Below the pieces are notes generated by a model. That model saw only the letters and a program-made list of their open reading frames with translations, ran no database searches and had not been told where the DNA came from. The translations under genes were made by a program, and so were the position numbers. Of a stretch of DNA of 64,000 bases, positions 63,873 to 64,000 are shown one piece after another; the first letter of the stretch is position 1, and each line of letters opens with the position of its first letter. The DNA comes from Armigeres subalbatus (lineage: Eukaryota; Arthropoda; Insecta; Diptera; Culicidae), in assembly GCF_024139115.2 (NCBI RefSeq), contig NC_085141.1:46001065-46065064 (forward strand), in the 5' to 3' direction.

Positions 63873-64000
63873 CTGTGTATCTGTGTATGTGTGTATGTTT
63901 TTCTTTTTACAAGAGTTGAAGGCCATCAAAAACCTGCGCGACAGACTCCTGAGCACCCACACTATGCTCGAAGGCGAACAGGGATGGGCTCCTCCCGACC
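63873..64000 (-). mobile_element. 3' end of a further R1-clade copy, with CA-type microsatellite
   Basis: On the minus strand CTGCGCGACAG-type sequence (CTGTCGCGCAGGTTTTTGAT) followed by GGCCTTCAACTCTTGTAAAA matches the 3' end of the element at 60836-62145. An ACATACACAC microsatellite then leads directly into the 5' end of the copy at 63868. The window ends inside this element. Confidence 0.65.

Noticed and set aside
1..64000. CRISPR arrays, phage-type defence systems, operons, bacterial promoters
   Set aside because: No regularly spaced repeats with unique spacers and no prokaryotic gene organisation; all evidence points to an insect nuclear genome.

Overview
This window is repeat-dense, AT-rich eukaryotic DNA with almost no recognisable host gene content. 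The mix of elements suggests a culicine mosquito, most likely Aedes: RTE-clade and R1-clade non-LTR retrotransposons, a BEL/Pao LTR element, a Penelope-like remnant, tRNA-derived SINEs resembling Feilai, and many fold-back MITEs. This is inferred from family resemblance; no database search was possible. There are no operons, CRISPR arrays or prokaryotic features.

Layout. 1-6.9 kb: a TA-flanked MITE, then an RTE element (RTE-1 copy A, + strand) split by a 2.85-kb composite insertion at 3234-6082. That insertion holds a tandem array with histone-3'-end-like hairpins and two 211-bp MITEs. 7-9 kb: three clear MITEs (TTAA-flanked, hAT-like with an 8-bp duplication, and a long fold-back). 9.5-10.9 kb: RTE-1 copy B with an inverted 5' part. 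11.6-12.4 kb: a SINE next to a Penelope-like GIY-YIG remnant. 12.4-15.3 kb: nothing recognised. 15.3-19 kb: an internally deleted R1-clade element sitting in a CA tract inside an older dispersed repeat. 19.2-22.6 kb: SINEs, a minisatellite, an RTE-2 5' fragment and one unassigned open reading frame. 23.4-27.1 kb: a degraded BEL/Pao element carrying nested MITEs. 27.2-29.1 kb: a second RTE-2 copy. 29-32 kb: fold-back elements. 33-35.7 kb: an AGCTTT-type low-complexity block with a 2-kb C-rich core, suspected assembly or base-calling error. 36.5 kb: a SINE with a 25-bp target-site duplication. 37-40 kb: nothing recognised. 40.2-43.8 kb: the best-preserved RTE-1 (copy C, minus strand), broken by one frameshift. 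44.7-51.4 kb: a BEL/Pao element with both LTRs and a 5-bp duplication, inserted into a MITE. 52.4-54.4 kb: a histone-derived block with a histone H2B pseudogene. 54.5-57.2 kb: RTE-1 copy D carrying a hAT-like MITE. 57-60.8 kb: nothing recognised. 60.8-64 kb: three R1-clade fragments on the minus strand, two of them joined tail to head through a CA-type microsatellite.

How the parts relate. The autonomous-type families (RTE, R1, BEL) supply reverse transcriptase, endonuclease, RNase H or integrase. All copies here are broken, so the window looks like a nested insertion record rather than a working system. The SINEs and MITEs are non-autonomous and depend on enzymes encoded elsewhere. The most interesting leads are a 5' leader of about 55 nt shared by R1-clade and RTE-clade elements, histone-cluster fragments that keep both 3'-processing signals, TA-flanked elements with iterated sub-terminal motifs, and the strand-asymmetric C-rich tract.
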